This document shows, piece after piece, positions 36,681 to 44,817 of a stretch of DNA of 64,000 bases. Under the pieces are notes generated by a model that ran no database searches, was not told where the DNA came from, and worked only from the letters and a program-made list of their open reading frames with translations. This DNA is from Pseudomonadota bacterium. GTDB taxonomy: Bacteria; Myxococcota_A; UBA796; GCA-2862545. How positions within the stretch are numbered: the first letter of the stretch is position 1; each line of letters starts with the position of its first letter. The stretch lies in NCBI GenBank assembly GCA_947475315.1, contig CANJMY010000008.1, positions 1 through 64,000 of the forward strand, written 5' to 3'. The position numbers were made by a program, and so were the translations under genes.

Positions 36681-38158
36681 GCCGCCGCGTCCTGCTCCGC
36701 GCCACGGCGAGGGTGCGTGGAGTGGACGTCGGCGAGGTGATGGTGCCGTCCGGCACGCCGCTGGTGATCGGCCCCACGGGCGCGCTCAAGGTGCCGGCGC
36801 TTCCGGGGCAGTCCTACGTGGCGCAGGCGCGCTGGACCGGTCGCGGCACGGTCGAGCTGTCCGAGCCCCAGGGCGCCACGCGCTCGCTCGCCCCCAACGG
36901 CGCGCTGACGGTGGTGGCGGGGGATCTGTCGGTCACCCTCCGCGTGGTCGAGGCGCCCGGGCTGACGCGCTTCGCGCTGTGGTCGCCCGACGGCTGGCTG
37001 CCGTGGTTCGTGGTGGTCTGCACGCTGACGGTGCTCACCTCGCAGGTCGAGGTGTTCGTCGAGAACCTTTGCCCGTGGTTCGGCATCGCTTGCCCGGTGG
37101 AGCGGGACGCGGGCGGCGGGCAGGGGATCGACGCCGAGTACCTCGCGAGGCTCATCCGCCACGACTACGCGGGCGCGGACGAGGCGACGTCGCCCAAGCG
37201 CAAGGCGGAGAAGACCGAGAAGCCCGCGCCCGGCTGGCTGCCCCCCGGCGACGCCGAGGGTGATCTCAATCACCTGGGCGGCGCGAGGGAAGTCGACAGC
37301 ACCCCGCAGCGGGTCAAGCCGCTCGCCACCGACTCAGTGCCCGCCGCCGCGCGTCGCCGCACACCCAACGTCGTAGCACCCCAGGCCACGCCCGCGCCGG
37401 TCGCCGCGCCCCAGGCGGACGACGGCACCGGCGACGACGCCGAAGGCATCACGACGGAGGCGCCGCCGGACGACGTGCCCAAGCCGCCCTCCGCGCCGCT
37501 GCTGGAGCGTGACCAGGGTTGGGGCGTGCCCGACTGGATGCAGGCCGAGCCCGAGGAGAAGCAGATCGAGTACGTGATCGACCGCGCGCAGCGTCGCCTG
37601 CGGATCGATCCGGACGACCCCGGTGCCATCTCCACGCTGGCCTACTACGAGTTCCTGGCGGAGGACTACGACGGCGCCGAGAAGTCCTATGACCGGCTGA
37701 TCGCCATGGATCCCGCAGACGCTGCCGCGTACAACAACAAGGCGCTGATCTACAAACGCAAGGGCGAATACCTGCGCGAGGAGGGCCTCTACCGCCTGGC
37801 GTTGGCGCTCGACCCCGGTGACACCACCGCGCTGAACAACCTCGCGGTCAACCTGGCGCACCAGGGCAAGTTCGACGAGGCCGTCCGGATCATGAAGGAG
37901 CTGGAGACGACGCTCCCGGCCGACCCATACTCCGACCTCCACCGCGCCAAGATCCAGGCGGCGATGGGCAACGACGACGCGGCCTTGAGGTTCATGGAGC
38001 TGGCGCTGAGCGGCGCCGCGCGCATGGACCTGCTCCACCAGATCGAGTTCCGCCAAGACATCCGCGTGGACCCGGCGTTCGCCCATCTGCGGGAAGACCC
38101 GCGCTTCCGCGCCGTGCTCACCAAGTGGTATGGATCCGACAGCCCCCTCGGAAAGTGA
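36677..38158 (+). CDS. Single-pass membrane protein with C-terminal TPR repeats
   Basis: 493 residues. The N-terminal 95 residues are beta-rich (SVTLRVVEA, VELSEPQG, APNGALTVV), like a small FHA-like cap or one found in gliding-motility TPR proteins. One membrane helix at about 112-135 (PWFVVVCTLTVLTSQVEVFV) is followed by a Cys pair, then a long Pro/Ala/Lys-rich linker. The C-terminal part (about 300-440) has at least three tetratricopeptide repeats, e.g. AAYNNKALIYKRKGEYLREEG and TTALNNLAVNLAHQGKFDEAV. Resembles AgmX/AglT-like proteins of myxobacteria only in general plan. Probably a scaffold at the envelope. Confidence 0.75.
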   Translation: MSRRVLLRATARVRGVDVGEVMVPSGTPLVIGPTGALKVPALPGQSYVAQARWTGRGTVELSEPQGATRSLAPNGALTVVAGDLSVTLRVVEAPGLTRFALWSPDGWLPWFVVVCTLTVLTSQVEVFVENLCPWFGIACPVERDAGGGQGIDAEYLARLIRHDYAGADEATSPKRKAEKTEKPAPGWLPPGDAEGDLNHLGGAREVDSTPQRVKPLATDSVPAAARRRTPNVVAPQATPAPVAAPQADDGTGDDAEGITTEAPPDDVPKPPSAPLLERDQGWGVPDWMQAEPEEKQIEYVIDRAQRRLRIDPDDPGAISTLAYYEFLAEDYDGAEKSYDRLIAMDPADAAAYNNKALIYKRKGEYLREEGLYRLALALDPGDTTALNNLAVNLAHQGKFDEAVRIMKELETTLPADPYSDLHRAKIQAAMGNDDAALRFMELALSGAARMDLLHQIEFRQDIRVDPAFAHLREDPRFRAVLTKWYGSDSPLGK

Positions 38159-38233
38159 CCGTCCGGGTGCGACAGTGGCAACCAGGACCCAGACGCCGTA
38201 AGGCGCAGGCCGAAAATCAGAGGAGGTCGAGCG

Positions 38234-38725
38234 ATGGCGCGTACGGCGATCTACGCGGGATCGTTTGATCCCGTCACCAATGGCCATGTCGACATCATCA
38301 CGCGTGGCGCGCGGCTGTTTGACCGCCTGGTCGTCGCGGTGGGGAACAACCCGACCAAGAAGTACCTGTTCGACCTGGAGACCCGCACGCAGATGATCGC
38401 CGAGGCGTGCACCGAGGTCCCCAACCTGGAGGTCGTGCCGTTCCGTGGCCTGCTGGTCGACGCCGCCCGCAAGCATGACGCCGACGTGGTCCTCCGCGGG
38501 CTCCGCGCGCTGTCGGACTTTGACCTCGAGTTCCGCAACGGCCTCGCCAACCGGGCGCTGTCCGGCATCGAGACCTTCTTCCTGCTCGCGGACCCGTCGC
38601 TGATCTACGTGTCGTCCTCGCTCGTACGCGAGATCGCCATGTACGGTGGCGACGTGTCCGGCTTTGTGCCGGGCCCCGTGGCGGAGGCGGTGCGTCGCCT
38701 GTACCCCGCGGCGCCCCCCGGATGA
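38234..38725 (+). CDS. coaD: Phosphopantetheine adenylyltransferase
   Basis: 163 residues; ATG with a strong AGGAGG about nine bases upstream. Penultimate step of CoA synthesis: transfers AMP to 4'-phosphopantetheine. Nucleotidyltransferase signature IYAGSFDPVTNGHVDII (TxGH near residue 15), then RGLRALSDFDLEFRNGLAN, and the C-terminal ISSS-type loop seen here as YVSSSLVREIA. 75 bases separate it from the TPR gene. The next gene starts inside its stop (ATGA). Confidence 0.97.
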   Translation: MARTAIYAGSFDPVTNGHVDIITRGARLFDRLVVAVGNNPTKKYLFDLETRTQMIAEACTEVPNLEVVPFRGLLVDAARKHDADVVLRGLRALSDFDLEFRNGLANRALSGIETFFLLADPSLIYVSSSLVREIAMYGGDVSGFVPGPVAEAVRRLYPAAPPG

Positions 38726-40884
38726 GCTTGTTCGCGTGCCTGTTCGGCGCCGCGCTCGCCGCGTCGTCGGTCGACACCGACGCGGACGACGGCGCCAAGC
38801 TCCAGGTCGCCTCATGGATCGACCTGGGCGAGCTCGGCAACGCGCTCGCGCTGAGTCGCCGCGGGTTCCGCGCCCACCCTGAGGACCCTGATTGGGCGAT
38901 CGCGCGCTTGGAGGCTCTCGCCGCCGCCGGCATGGACGCCTGGATCGCCGACGAGCTGTCCGACGCGCACCTCAAGCCTGCGGTCCGGGTCGCCGTCCAC
39001 CTGGAGCTGGTCGTTCTGGGGCGCGCCCGCGCGCTGCCCGCCACGGACGAGGGGCCTGACGCCGAGCTGGCGCGCGCTTGGATCTCGCTCGCCGCACACG
39101 ACTCAGGGCCCGCCAAACGGATCATGGGCACGACCTACGACACGGCGCACCTGCAGCTGCGCGCGGCGGTCGCCAAGGAGGAGGGGGATCGCGTCGCCCT
39201 CGCGGAGCTCCTCGACATCTGGCATGATGAACCCGACACCGACCTCACGCCGTTCGCGCCGCTGTGGGACGAGGACATCCCGCGGAGCCAGGCTCGCGTC
39301 GTCGAGGGCGCGAAGGCGACGCTGCTGCTGCGCGTCGCCACGCTCATCGCCGGGGAGGTTCCGGTCGGCTGGCTGCGCGCGGCTGAGCTGCTGCGTGCGG
39401 TGAAGGACAAGGGGCGCCTGGGCGCGCTCGCGGATCGGGTGGACGCGGATCGCGGCGGGCCGGTCACGCCCGAGCTCCTCGGCCTCGCGCTCAGCGGCCC
39501 CACGGAGTCGTGGGATCTTTGGGAGGTGGCGCGCCGGCCTCGCTGGTCGAAGGTGATGATCGACGCGGCGGCCGGCGTGCTGGGTCGCCAGCCGGCGCCG
39601 GTCTTCCCCTGGGCGCGACCGGACGAGGCTCCCCGACTGGCCGCGGGGATCGCCAAGCTGCTGATCGCGCACGGTCAGGACGTGGACGCGGACAAGCTGC
39701 TGCAGGCCCACGGCGGCGCGTGCGCGCGGCCGGTCGGGGCCGAGTGGGCGGTGGTCAACACGATGAAGCGGGAGGGGCGGGCGTTGGCCGAGCACGTCCT
39801 CCTGCGCTGCATCGGCTCGGTGGACCCGATGCCTGCGATCGATCCGACCAACCTCGACGTGGACCGGCAGATCAGCGAGGCCGCCGCGGGCTGGCGGGAC
39901 TTTGGCCGCGTGATGGCGCTGGGAGGCTGGAAGTCAGAGGCCGCCATCGCGTTTGGTGTGTCCGCGCACCTGGCCCCCGACGACGAGGTCATCTCGCTCG
40001 CGCGGGCCGACGCCGCGGACGCGGACCTGCCCGTGGATGGCCACGGTCTCCCGACCGTCCCGGGGCTGCTGGCGTCGCTGGACCGGGCGTCCTTCCTTCA
40101 GCCGGAGTCGGCGTTCGAGCTGGCGAGGGCCGCGGCCGTGCGGGCGCGGACCGCGGCTTGGCTGGACCCGTCCCCGGAGCACATGGTGGCGCGCGTGACC
40201 TCGCCGCGGGCGTGCGGCGCGCCGCTGCGCGATCGCTGCGCGCTGGAGGTCGCGGTGGTGGTGGAGGCCGCGCGACGTGCCTCGCGCTCGGTGCCGGAGG
40301 GGCTGCCCGCCGTGACGGACATGGGCGCCGCGCGGGCGGCGGGGGCGTGGATCGATCGCCTCCAGCGCTCCTGGTTCGCCCGCACAGCGGCGCTCGATCG
40401 CCTGTCGACCGAAGGGGATCGGCCTGACTTCTCCGCGATCCTGGCGCTCGGGACCGGTGTTCGGGTGGGGCGACCCATCCCGGAATTCGACCTGTCCGGC
40501 GTGAAGTCCACGGACTTGCGCGGCAACGTGCTCGTGCTGTCCTTCTGGGCGAGCTGGTGTCGGCCCTGCTTCGCCGAGCTGCCGCTGCTGGACTCGCTGG
40601 CGAAAGCCTGGGAGCGCGACCATCTGCCGGTCCGCGTGCTGGCGATCTCGGTCGACGACGACGTCAGCCGCTACGCGCGCGCGTTGGCCAAGCTGCCGTG
40701 GGACACCATGAGCGTGCTACGCGACCCGACCATGCGGGCTGACTTCCAGGTCGATACGTTGCCGACGACGTATGTGGTTGACACCACGGGCGTGCTCAGA
40801 TCAGTCACGGTCGGCTACGACGGATCAAACCTGGGTGCCTTGGATCGCGCTGTCCGCAGCTGGTCCAGTCTGGCGTCGCAGTAG
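38722..40884 (+). CDS. Large exported protein with C-terminal TlpA-like thioredoxin domain
   Basis: 720 residues. ATG 38722 overlaps the coaD stop. N-terminus MSLFACLFGAALAASS is a signal peptide. About 550 residues of Ala/Leu-rich helical sequence follow, arranged like TPR/SEL1-type solenoid repeats but too diverged to define. Residues about 585-720 are a thioredoxin-fold domain: GRPIPEFDLSG, VLVLSFWASWCRPCFAEL with redox WCRPC, and DTLPTTYVVDTTGVL with the cis-Pro. So a periplasmic thiol-disulfide role is likely, with the solenoid recruiting partners. The preceding spacer to glmS is only 12 bases. Confidence 0.72.
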   Translation: MSLFACLFGAALAASSVDTDADDGAKLQVASWIDLGELGNALALSRRGFRAHPEDPDWAIARLEALAAAGMDAWIADELSDAHLKPAVRVAVHLELVVLGRARALPATDEGPDAELARAWISLAAHDSGPAKRIMGTTYDTAHLQLRAAVAKEEGDRVALAELLDIWHDEPDTDLTPFAPLWDEDIPRSQARVVEGAKATLLLRVATLIAGEVPVGWLRAAELLRAVKDKGRLGALADRVDADRGGPVTPELLGLALSGPTESWDLWEVARRPRWSKVMIDAAAGVLGRQPAPVFPWARPDEAPRLAAGIAKLLIAHGQDVDADKLLQAHGGACARPVGAEWAVVNTMKREGRALAEHVLLRCIGSVDPMPAIDPTNLDVDRQISEAAAGWRDFGRVMALGGWKSEAAIAFGVSAHLAPDDEVISLARADAADADLPVDGHGLPTVPGLLASLDRASFLQPESAFELARAAAVRARTAAWLDPSPEHMVARVTSPRACGAPLRDRCALEVAVVVEAARRASRSVPEGLPAVTDMGAARAAGAWIDRLQRSWFARTAALDRLSTEGDRPDFSAILALGTGVRVGRPIPEFDLSGVKSTDLRGNVLVLSFWASWCRPCFAELPLLDSLAKAWERDHLPVRVLAISVDDDVSRYARALAKLPWDTMSVLRDPTMRADFQVDTLPTTYVVDTTGVLRSVTVGYDGSNLGALDRAVRSWSSLASQ

Positions 40885-40896
40885 CGGAGGTCTCGA

Positions 40897-42720
40897 ATGT
40901 GTGGAATCGTCGGGTACATCGGGTCTCGTCGCGCGCTGCCCGTGCTGGTCGAAGGTCTTCGTCGCCAGGAGTACCGCGGCTATGACTCCGCGGGCGTGGC
41001 GTTGGTGTCCGACGGCGAACTGTGGGTCCGCAAGACCACCGGCCGCGTGGCCGAGCTCGCGCGCGCCGTCGTGGACGGCCCCGGCGGGGTCGTCGGGATC
41101 GCCCACACCCGCTGGGCCACCCACGGCGGCGTCACGGTCGCCAATGCCCACCCGCACCTGGACAGCCTCGAACGCATCGCCGTCGTCCACAACGGCATCG
41201 TGGAGAACGAGCGGGCGCTTCGCCGCGCGCTGCAGGCCGAAGGCGTGGTGTTTCGCAGCGAGACCGACACGGAGGTCCTGCCGCACCTGATCCGCAAGTT
41301 CTACACGGGCAACCCGACGGAGGCCGTGCTGCGGGCGCTCGAGCACATCCGCGGCACCTACGGCATCGTCGTCGCGTTCGCCGATCACCCGGACATGCTG
41401 ATCGTGGCGCGTAACGGCTCGCCGCTGGTCTGCGGCATCGGCGACGGCGAGACGGTGATCGCGTCCGACCCGCAGGCGGTCGTCGAGCACACCCGCCGCG
41501 TGGTCTACCTGCAGGATCGCGAGATGGCGGTCGTGCGCGCGGGCGAGGTCGAGGTCCGTGGCTTTGACGGCGGCGTGCTGGACCTCAACGTCCAGCTGAT
41601 CGACGCCGACTACGACGTCGCCAACCGGGAGGGCTTCCCGCACTTCATGCTCAAGGAGATCCACGAGCAGCCGCGCAGCATCCGCCGCTGCCTGCTCGGG
41701 CGCATCCAGCGTGAGGACGGCCTGGCCAAGTTGGGCGGCCTGTCGATGAAGCCCCGCGATCTGGTCGCCATCCAGCGCGTGATCACCGTGGGCTGCGGCA
41801 CCAGCTTCCACGCCGGCATGGCGGGCGCCATGGCGATCGAGGCGCTGGCGCGTGTGCCTGCGCACTGCGAGATCGCGTCCGAGTACCGCTACCGCCACCC
41901 GATCATCGAGCGCGACGCGCTCTTCCTGGCCGTCAGCCAGTCGGGCGAGACGGCCGACACCCTGGGCGCGGTGCAGGAGATCCAGCTCAAGGGGGGGCAG
42001 GTGATGGGCGTGGTGAACGTGGTCGGCTCGACCATCGCGCGCACCACGGGCCGCGGCGTATACATCCACAGCGGGCCTGAGGTCGCGGTGGCGTCCACCA
42101 AGGCGTTCACCTCGCAGGTGACGGCGCTGCTGGTGTTCACGCTGATGCTCGCCCGCACGCGCGACCTGTCGCTGCCGCGCGGACAGGCGGTCGCCGCGGC
42201 GCTCGACTCGGTGCCGGAGCACGTGACCCACTACCTGCAGAACCCTGGCCCCATCGATCAGGTCGTCGAGGTCGTGAAGAACGCCCGCTACGTGCTGTTC
42301 ATGGGTCGCGGGTACTCGTACCCGGTGGCCCTGGAGGGCGCGCTCAAGCTCAAGGAGATCGCGTACCTGCCTTGTGAGGCCTACGCGTCCGGCGAGATGA
42401 AGCATGGCCCGATCGCGATGATTGAGGAGGGGACTCCGGTGATCGCGATCGTCCCCATGGACGATCAGCGCGAGAAGACGCTGTCGAACCTCAAGGAGGT
42501 CGAGGCGCGCGGCGCCCGCATCATCGCCATCCACACGGAAGGCGACGAGGAGATCGCGGCGCTGGCCCACATCGCCATCGCCATCCCGGCCGTGGCGGAC
42601 TTTGTCTCGCCGCTGGTGACGGTGCTGCCGCTGCAGCTCATCGCGTACCACACGGGCATCGCGCTCGGTCGCGACATCGACAAGCCTCGCAACCTCGCGA
42701 AGTCCGTCACCGTCGAGTAG
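40897..42720 (+). CDS. glmS: Glutamine-fructose-6-phosphate aminotransferase (isomerising)
   Basis: 607 residues (E. coli 609). First step to UDP-GlcNAc for wall and LPS. N-terminal glutaminase: CGIVGYIGSR with the nucleophile Cys after Met 1, HTRWATHGGV, HNGIVEN, SETDTEVLPHLI. Two SIS domains bind fructose-6-phosphate: VGCGTSFHAGMAG, AVSQSGETADT, and FMGRGYSYPVALEGALKLKEI; the C-terminus DKPRNLAKSVTVE is universal. CGGAGG at six bases from ATG. No glmS ribozyme is expected or seen in the 12-base spacer. Confidence 0.98.
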   Translation: MCGIVGYIGSRRALPVLVEGLRRQEYRGYDSAGVALVSDGELWVRKTTGRVAELARAVVDGPGGVVGIAHTRWATHGGVTVANAHPHLDSLERIAVVHNGIVENERALRRALQAEGVVFRSETDTEVLPHLIRKFYTGNPTEAVLRALEHIRGTYGIVVAFADHPDMLIVARNGSPLVCGIGDGETVIASDPQAVVEHTRRVVYLQDREMAVVRAGEVEVRGFDGGVLDLNVQLIDADYDVANREGFPHFMLKEIHEQPRSIRRCLLGRIQREDGLAKLGGLSMKPRDLVAIQRVITVGCGTSFHAGMAGAMAIEALARVPAHCEIASEYRYRHPIIERDALFLAVSQSGETADTLGAVQEIQLKGGQVMGVVNVVGSTIARTTGRGVYIHSGPEVAVASTKAFTSQVTALLVFTLMLARTRDLSLPRGQAVAAALDSVPEHVTHYLQNPGPIDQVVEVVKNARYVLFMGRGYSYPVALEGALKLKEIAYLPCEAYASGEMKHGPIAMIEEGTPVIAIVPMDDQREKTLSNLKEVEARGARIIAIHTEGDEEIAALAHIAIAIPAVADFVSPLVTVLPLQLIAYHTGIALGRDIDKPRNLAKSVTVE

Positions 42721-42758
42721 CGCTGGGCGCGGCCTGCGACCGGGCGGACGCCGAGCCG

Positions 42759-44009
42759 TCAGCCGGTCGACAGCAGCAGGCCCGACGCCGACCACATCCA
42801 GAGCCGGCCGTGCCGGGTCAAGCAGGAGTCCACCCCGAGCCGGGACCAGTTGGGCGGCGGCGGGGAGCACTTGGGTGCGGCGGGCAGGTCATGGACGTGT
42901 TCGACGGCGCCGTGGTTGGTCACCCGCACCCAACGGTGATCGGCGCTGCCAAAGTAGGCGGCGTCGCCGAGCGCGCGCGCGGTGACCCATTGGCCTTCCG
43001 GCATGCGGGTGCTGCCCAGGCTGGCGCCGGTGCGAGGGTCGAGCCAGCGGACGCGGCGGCGGCCGTCGCTGGTGGCCCAGCCGGCGCGGGTGGCGGCGGT
43101 GGGGCCGGGGCCGAGCAGGGATCCCGTGGTGCGCGCGTGGGTCACGAACGACCAGATCGTGCCCTCCGGACCGCCGATGTGCTCGTCGTCCCAGACCGGC
43201 GGGCAGGACATCCAGGCGAGCGCCGCGTCGTCGCCGGGCGCGAGCAGCGTGTCGGGGTCGAGCACGATGGCTCCGGGCTCGCGCACGCGCAGGCTGCCGT
43301 CGCGCGTGTCCAGGACGACCGCGTCGCCGTCGTGCAGTCCGGCCAGGCGGGCGCCGTCGGCGGAGAAGCGGACGGGGCCGTTCGGGTCGAGCGACAGGGC
43401 GAGGGAGGCGACGCTGTGGCTGGGGGCCGCGGCGCGATCGACGCCGTGCTCGCCCCGCACCGCGACCGCGCCGTGCGGGCCCGCGATCAGCGACTCACCG
43501 TCGCCGATCGCGCCGACGGCGACCGGCTGCAGGCCGGAGGCTTGCCGGTAAATCCAGCCGGAGTCCGACCACACCACGCCCTGGCCCTCCGTGAAGGGCG
43601 CGGTGTCGGACGCGCGTTGCGCCCCGTCGGTGAGCGTGAGCGCGTCCGTCGTCCAGCCCGCGCCCTGCCGACGCAGGAGCACGCCGTCGCCGCGCCGGAG
43701 GTGCCGGTCCCGCTCAAGGCTCCAGCCGGTGCTCTCGGCGCGAATCCGCCGGCCGTTGCCTGCGATCGCGACGACTTCACCCTGGTGCGTGACGTCGGGC
43801 GCCTCGCCGACTTGGGCGGCCAGGACGTGATCCTTGAGCGGGATCCAGGCGACGCCGCCCGCCACCACGCCCGTGCCGCCGGGGGCCACGAAGGCGTGCG
43901 AGGCGCGGGGCAGCGCGTGCACCGCGGGGCGGGCGTCCTGGGCGTCGCGGGCGAACACGCTCACGGGGGCGCAGACGTCAGACCAACGGGCAGAGGTGTG
44001 AGGAGCCAT
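42759..44009 (-). CDS. Predicted beta-propeller-like protein, function unknown
   Basis: 416 residues from ATG 44009. The sequence is a succession of short strands with repeated tight turns (GDGVLLRRQ, GQGVVWSDSGWIYRQ, GPVRFSADGARLAGLHDGDAVVLDTRDG, TIWSFVTHA), the rhythm of a WD40/PQQ-type propeller, without a canonical repeat motif. No signal peptide or membrane segment was found. No homolog recognised. Convergent with glmS and divergent from the MopE lipoprotein. Confidence 0.55.
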   Translation of the reverse strand: MAPHTSARWSDVCAPVSVFARDAQDARPAVHALPRASHAFVAPGGTGVVAGGVAWIPLKDHVLAAQVGEAPDVTHQGEVVAIAGNGRRIRAESTGWSLERDRHLRRGDGVLLRRQGAGWTTDALTLTDGAQRASDTAPFTEGQGVVWSDSGWIYRQASGLQPVAVGAIGDGESLIAGPHGAVAVRGEHGVDRAAAPSHSVASLALSLDPNGPVRFSADGARLAGLHDGDAVVLDTRDGSLRVREPGAIVLDPDTLLAPGDDAALAWMSCPPVWDDEHIGGPEGTIWSFVTHARTTGSLLGPGPTAATRAGWATSDGRRRVRWLDPRTGASLGSTRMPEGQWVTARALGDAAYFGSADHRWVRVTNHGAVEHVHDLPAAPKCSPPPPNWSRLGVDSCLTRHGRLWMWSASGLLLSTG

Positions 44010-44044
44010 CGGCCCCTGCTAGCCGCGGGCACGCCCCTTGGCGA

Positions 44045-44064
44045 GCGCGCGGTTTTACGCGCGC
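44045..44064. other. GC-rich inverted repeat in divergent upstream region
   Basis: GCGCGCG (44045-44051) and CGCGCGC (44058-44064) flank the AT loop GTTTTA, in the 100-bp gap between the divergent starts at 44009 and 44110. It could be a regulatory palindrome; in DNA this GC-rich it may also be chance. A TG-N-TAGATT sequence (about 44079-44087) is an extended -10-like element for the plus-strand gene, but no spaced -35 is evident. Confidence 0.3.
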
Positions 44065-44109
44065 GCCACCCCGCGAGGTGCTAGATTGCGGCCATCGAGG
44101 AGTGCCCCG

Positions 44110-44817
44110 ATGGTCGTTCACGTCTCTCCGCACGGATGGAACCGCGTTCTTGTCGCGTGCGTCGCCGCTGGCGCGCTGGCTGGCTGCACCCCCGCGGTGG
44201 TGCCTGACCCGGACGTCTCCGTCTACCCGCCGACCAGCCTGGATCTGTCGCCGCTCGCGTACTCGGACTCTGGCGCGGAGTGGCACAACGTCTCCATCCT
44301 CAACCAGACCTGGTACAATCTGGACGTGAAGGACGTGGAGCTGCGGGATGTCTCTCCGGACGTCGCCGCCACGCTGCCTGAGGGCACGCAGGCAGGCGGC
44401 GCCGCCTTCCTTGAGGTTCAGGGTGTCCCGGCGGGCACGGTCGGCCTTGTGCTGGCGCCGCGTCAGAGCGTCTCGCTTCAGGTTCGGGTGGCCAGCGCCA
44501 CGCAGGTCCCCCGCGAGCTTTGGACGCACAGCAAGTACGTGGCGCTGCTCCATTTTCAGGTGGGCGGCAGCGGCGTGGTCGACTCCGTGACCAACACCAC
44601 GGACATCAACAAGTACCGCTCGATCACCAAGGAGATCCAGCTCTCGTTCGAGCTGAACTGCGACATCGACGGGGACGGCGCGGAGGCCGAGGACTGCGGC
44701 GGAGCGGACTGCGATGATCACCGCGCCGCGGTGGGTCCTGACGTGGACGAGGCCTGCGACGGCTTCGACAACAACTGCTCTGGCTTGACCGACGAGGGTT
44801 GCCCGGCCTCCCCATGA
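44110..44817 (+). CDS. Lipoprotein with MopE-type metal-binding motif
   Basis: 235 residues; ATG 44110, GAGGAG seven bases upstream. Signal with lipobox LAGC (VACVAAGALAGC, Cys about 25) and a Pro-rich start. A beta-sandwich of about 130 residues follows (ASH/DUF-like strands YNLDVKDVELRDV, VGLVLAPRQSVSLQVRV). The end is a single MopE-type repeat: CGGADCDDHRAAVGP then ACDGFDNNCSGLTDEGC, the Asp/Cys pattern of the putative metal (copper or calcium) binding motif. Envelope role. The stop overlaps the radical SAM gene start (ATGA), an odd partner for a secreted protein. Confidence 0.75.
   Translation: MVVHVSPHGWNRVLVACVAAGALAGCTPAVVPDPDVSVYPPTSLDLSPLAYSDSGAEWHNVSILNQTWYNLDVKDVELRDVSPDVAATLPEGTQAGGAAFLEVQGVPAGTVGLVLAPRQSVSLQVRVASATQVPRELWTHSKYVALLHFQVGGSGVVDSVTNTTDINKYRSITKEIQLSFELNCDIDGDGAEAEDCGGADCDDHRAAVGPDVDEACDGFDNNCSGLTDEGCPASP

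Noticed and set aside
40885-40896. glmS ribozyme
   Set aside because: The leader before glmS is only 12 bases; the riboswitch-ribozyme of Gram-positives would need over 100.
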